This document shows positions 10,986 through 11,363 of a DNA stretch of 11,363 nt, in pieces. This DNA comes from an uncultured Oscillibacter sp. (GTDB lineage Bacteria; Bacillota; Clostridia; Oscillospirales; Oscillospiraceae), in the NCBI GenBank assembly GCA_946183715.1, contig CAMHDB010000031.1, forward strand, positions 1 through 11,363. The letters run 5' to 3'. Position 1 is the stretch's first letter. Every line of letters begins with the position of its first letter. Position numbers and translations under genes: made by a program. The notes under the pieces are model-generated. The model was not told where the DNA came from. It worked only from the letters and a program-made list of their open reading frames with translations, and ran no database searches.

Positions 10986-11363
10986 ATGGAAGCGTTTGTC
11001 AACTTCGTTCAAGACACGGGATTCTTTCTCGTGACGCAGGGGGACGGCTGGAAGAATCTGGTCATGCTCATCGTCGCCTGCTTCCTGCTGTACCTGGGTA
11101 TCGGCAAGAAGTTCGAGCCCCTGCTGATGGTGACTATCGCCTTCGGCATGCTCATGACGAACCTCCCCGGCGCGAACATGTACCACGAAATCTTCTTCGC
11201 GGGCGGACATATCCACTGGGACTTGTTCGGCGGCGCGCCGATTACCGGGCAATTCCTCGCCGAAATGCAGTCGATGGGCGTCGCCGACGCCGTGCTGGAA
11301 AAAGTCACCATCGGGGAAGTCATCACCCCGGGACTGATTGACGTACTTTACTTGGGCGTCAAG
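10986..11363 (+). CDS. Na+-translocating decarboxylase beta subunit, N-terminal part (3' end outside window)
   Basis: The first 126 residues of a membrane protein of the OadB/MmdB/GcdB family, which couples decarboxylation of carboxyl-biotin to outward Na+ transport. Full-length members are about 370-400 residues, so roughly two thirds lie beyond the window. Visible are helix 1 (about 22-41, GWKNLVMLIVACFLLYLGIG), then KKFEPLLMVTIAFGMLMTNLPG, and the characteristic PGLIDVLYLGVK at the cut edge. A longer loop between these (about 65-113) includes HEIFFAGGHIHWDLFGG. ATG 10986 has GGAGG 7 bases upstream inside the end of the preceding gene. The beta type is firm; the oxaloacetate, methylmalonyl or glutaconyl subtype is not. 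Confidence 0.93.
   Translation, partial: MEAFVNFVQDTGFFLVTQGDGWKNLVMLIVACFLLYLGIGKKFEPLLMVTIAFGMLMTNLPGANMYHEIFFAGGHIHWDLFGGAPITGQFLAEMQSMGVADAVLEKVTIGEVITPGLIDVLYLGVK

Noticed and set aside
1..11363. CRISPR array, tRNA or rRNA gene, or insertion sequence
   Set aside because: No regularly spaced direct repeats, no tRNA-like cloverleaf and no transposase or terminal inverted repeats were found by reading the intergenic gaps and frames.

Overview
The window reads as chromosomal DNA of a GC-rich anaerobic Firmicute, most likely a Clostridia member of the Oscillospiraceae/Ruminococcaceae type. This is inferred from the strong sigma-A-like promoters, the AGGAGG-type ribosome binding sites, the biotin-dependent Na+ decarboxylase genes next to ftsH, and the protein sequences. 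No rRNA or other species marker is present, so the assignment is tentative.

Layout. (1) 1-576 is the 3' part of serC (phosphoserine aminotransferase). (2) 582-2437 is a small accessory segment. It holds a minus-strand TIR-domain/coiled-coil/membrane protein and, diverging from it, a plus-strand RelB/DinJ antitoxin and RelE/ParE toxin pair. Each arm has its own near-consensus promoter. Much of the TIR gene is clearly lower in GC than its neighbours (23/60 and 25/60 G+C on two hand-counted lines, against 39/60 in serC), which suggests acquisition. (3) 2440-3975 is putP, a Na+/proline symporter, on the minus strand. (4) 4178-7680 is a minus-strand, translationally coupled pair: rlmB (23S rRNA 2'-O-methyltransferase) followed by a 906-residue membrane protein. 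That protein looks like a catalytically degenerate P-type ATPase with a long disordered Thr/Glu/Ala/Pro-rich N-terminal extension. (5) 7877-10123 is ftsH, divergent from rlmB. (6) 10329 to the window end is the start of a Na+-pumping decarboxylase operon: gamma-type (OadG) small subunit, biotin carrier protein, and the N-terminal part of the beta (membrane carboxyl-transfer/Na+ pump) subunit, cut by the window end.

How parts fit together. The decarboxylase can build a Na+ gradient, and PutP is a Na+-driven transporter, so the window is consistent with a sodium-based energy cycle. FtsH is the membrane quality-control protease. The two least ordinary items are the TIR gene beside the toxin-antitoxin module, a plausible small defence island, and the pseudo-P-type-ATPase coupled to rlmB. 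All intergenic gaps are under about 210 bases, and all that matter hold recognisable promoters and/or hairpins.
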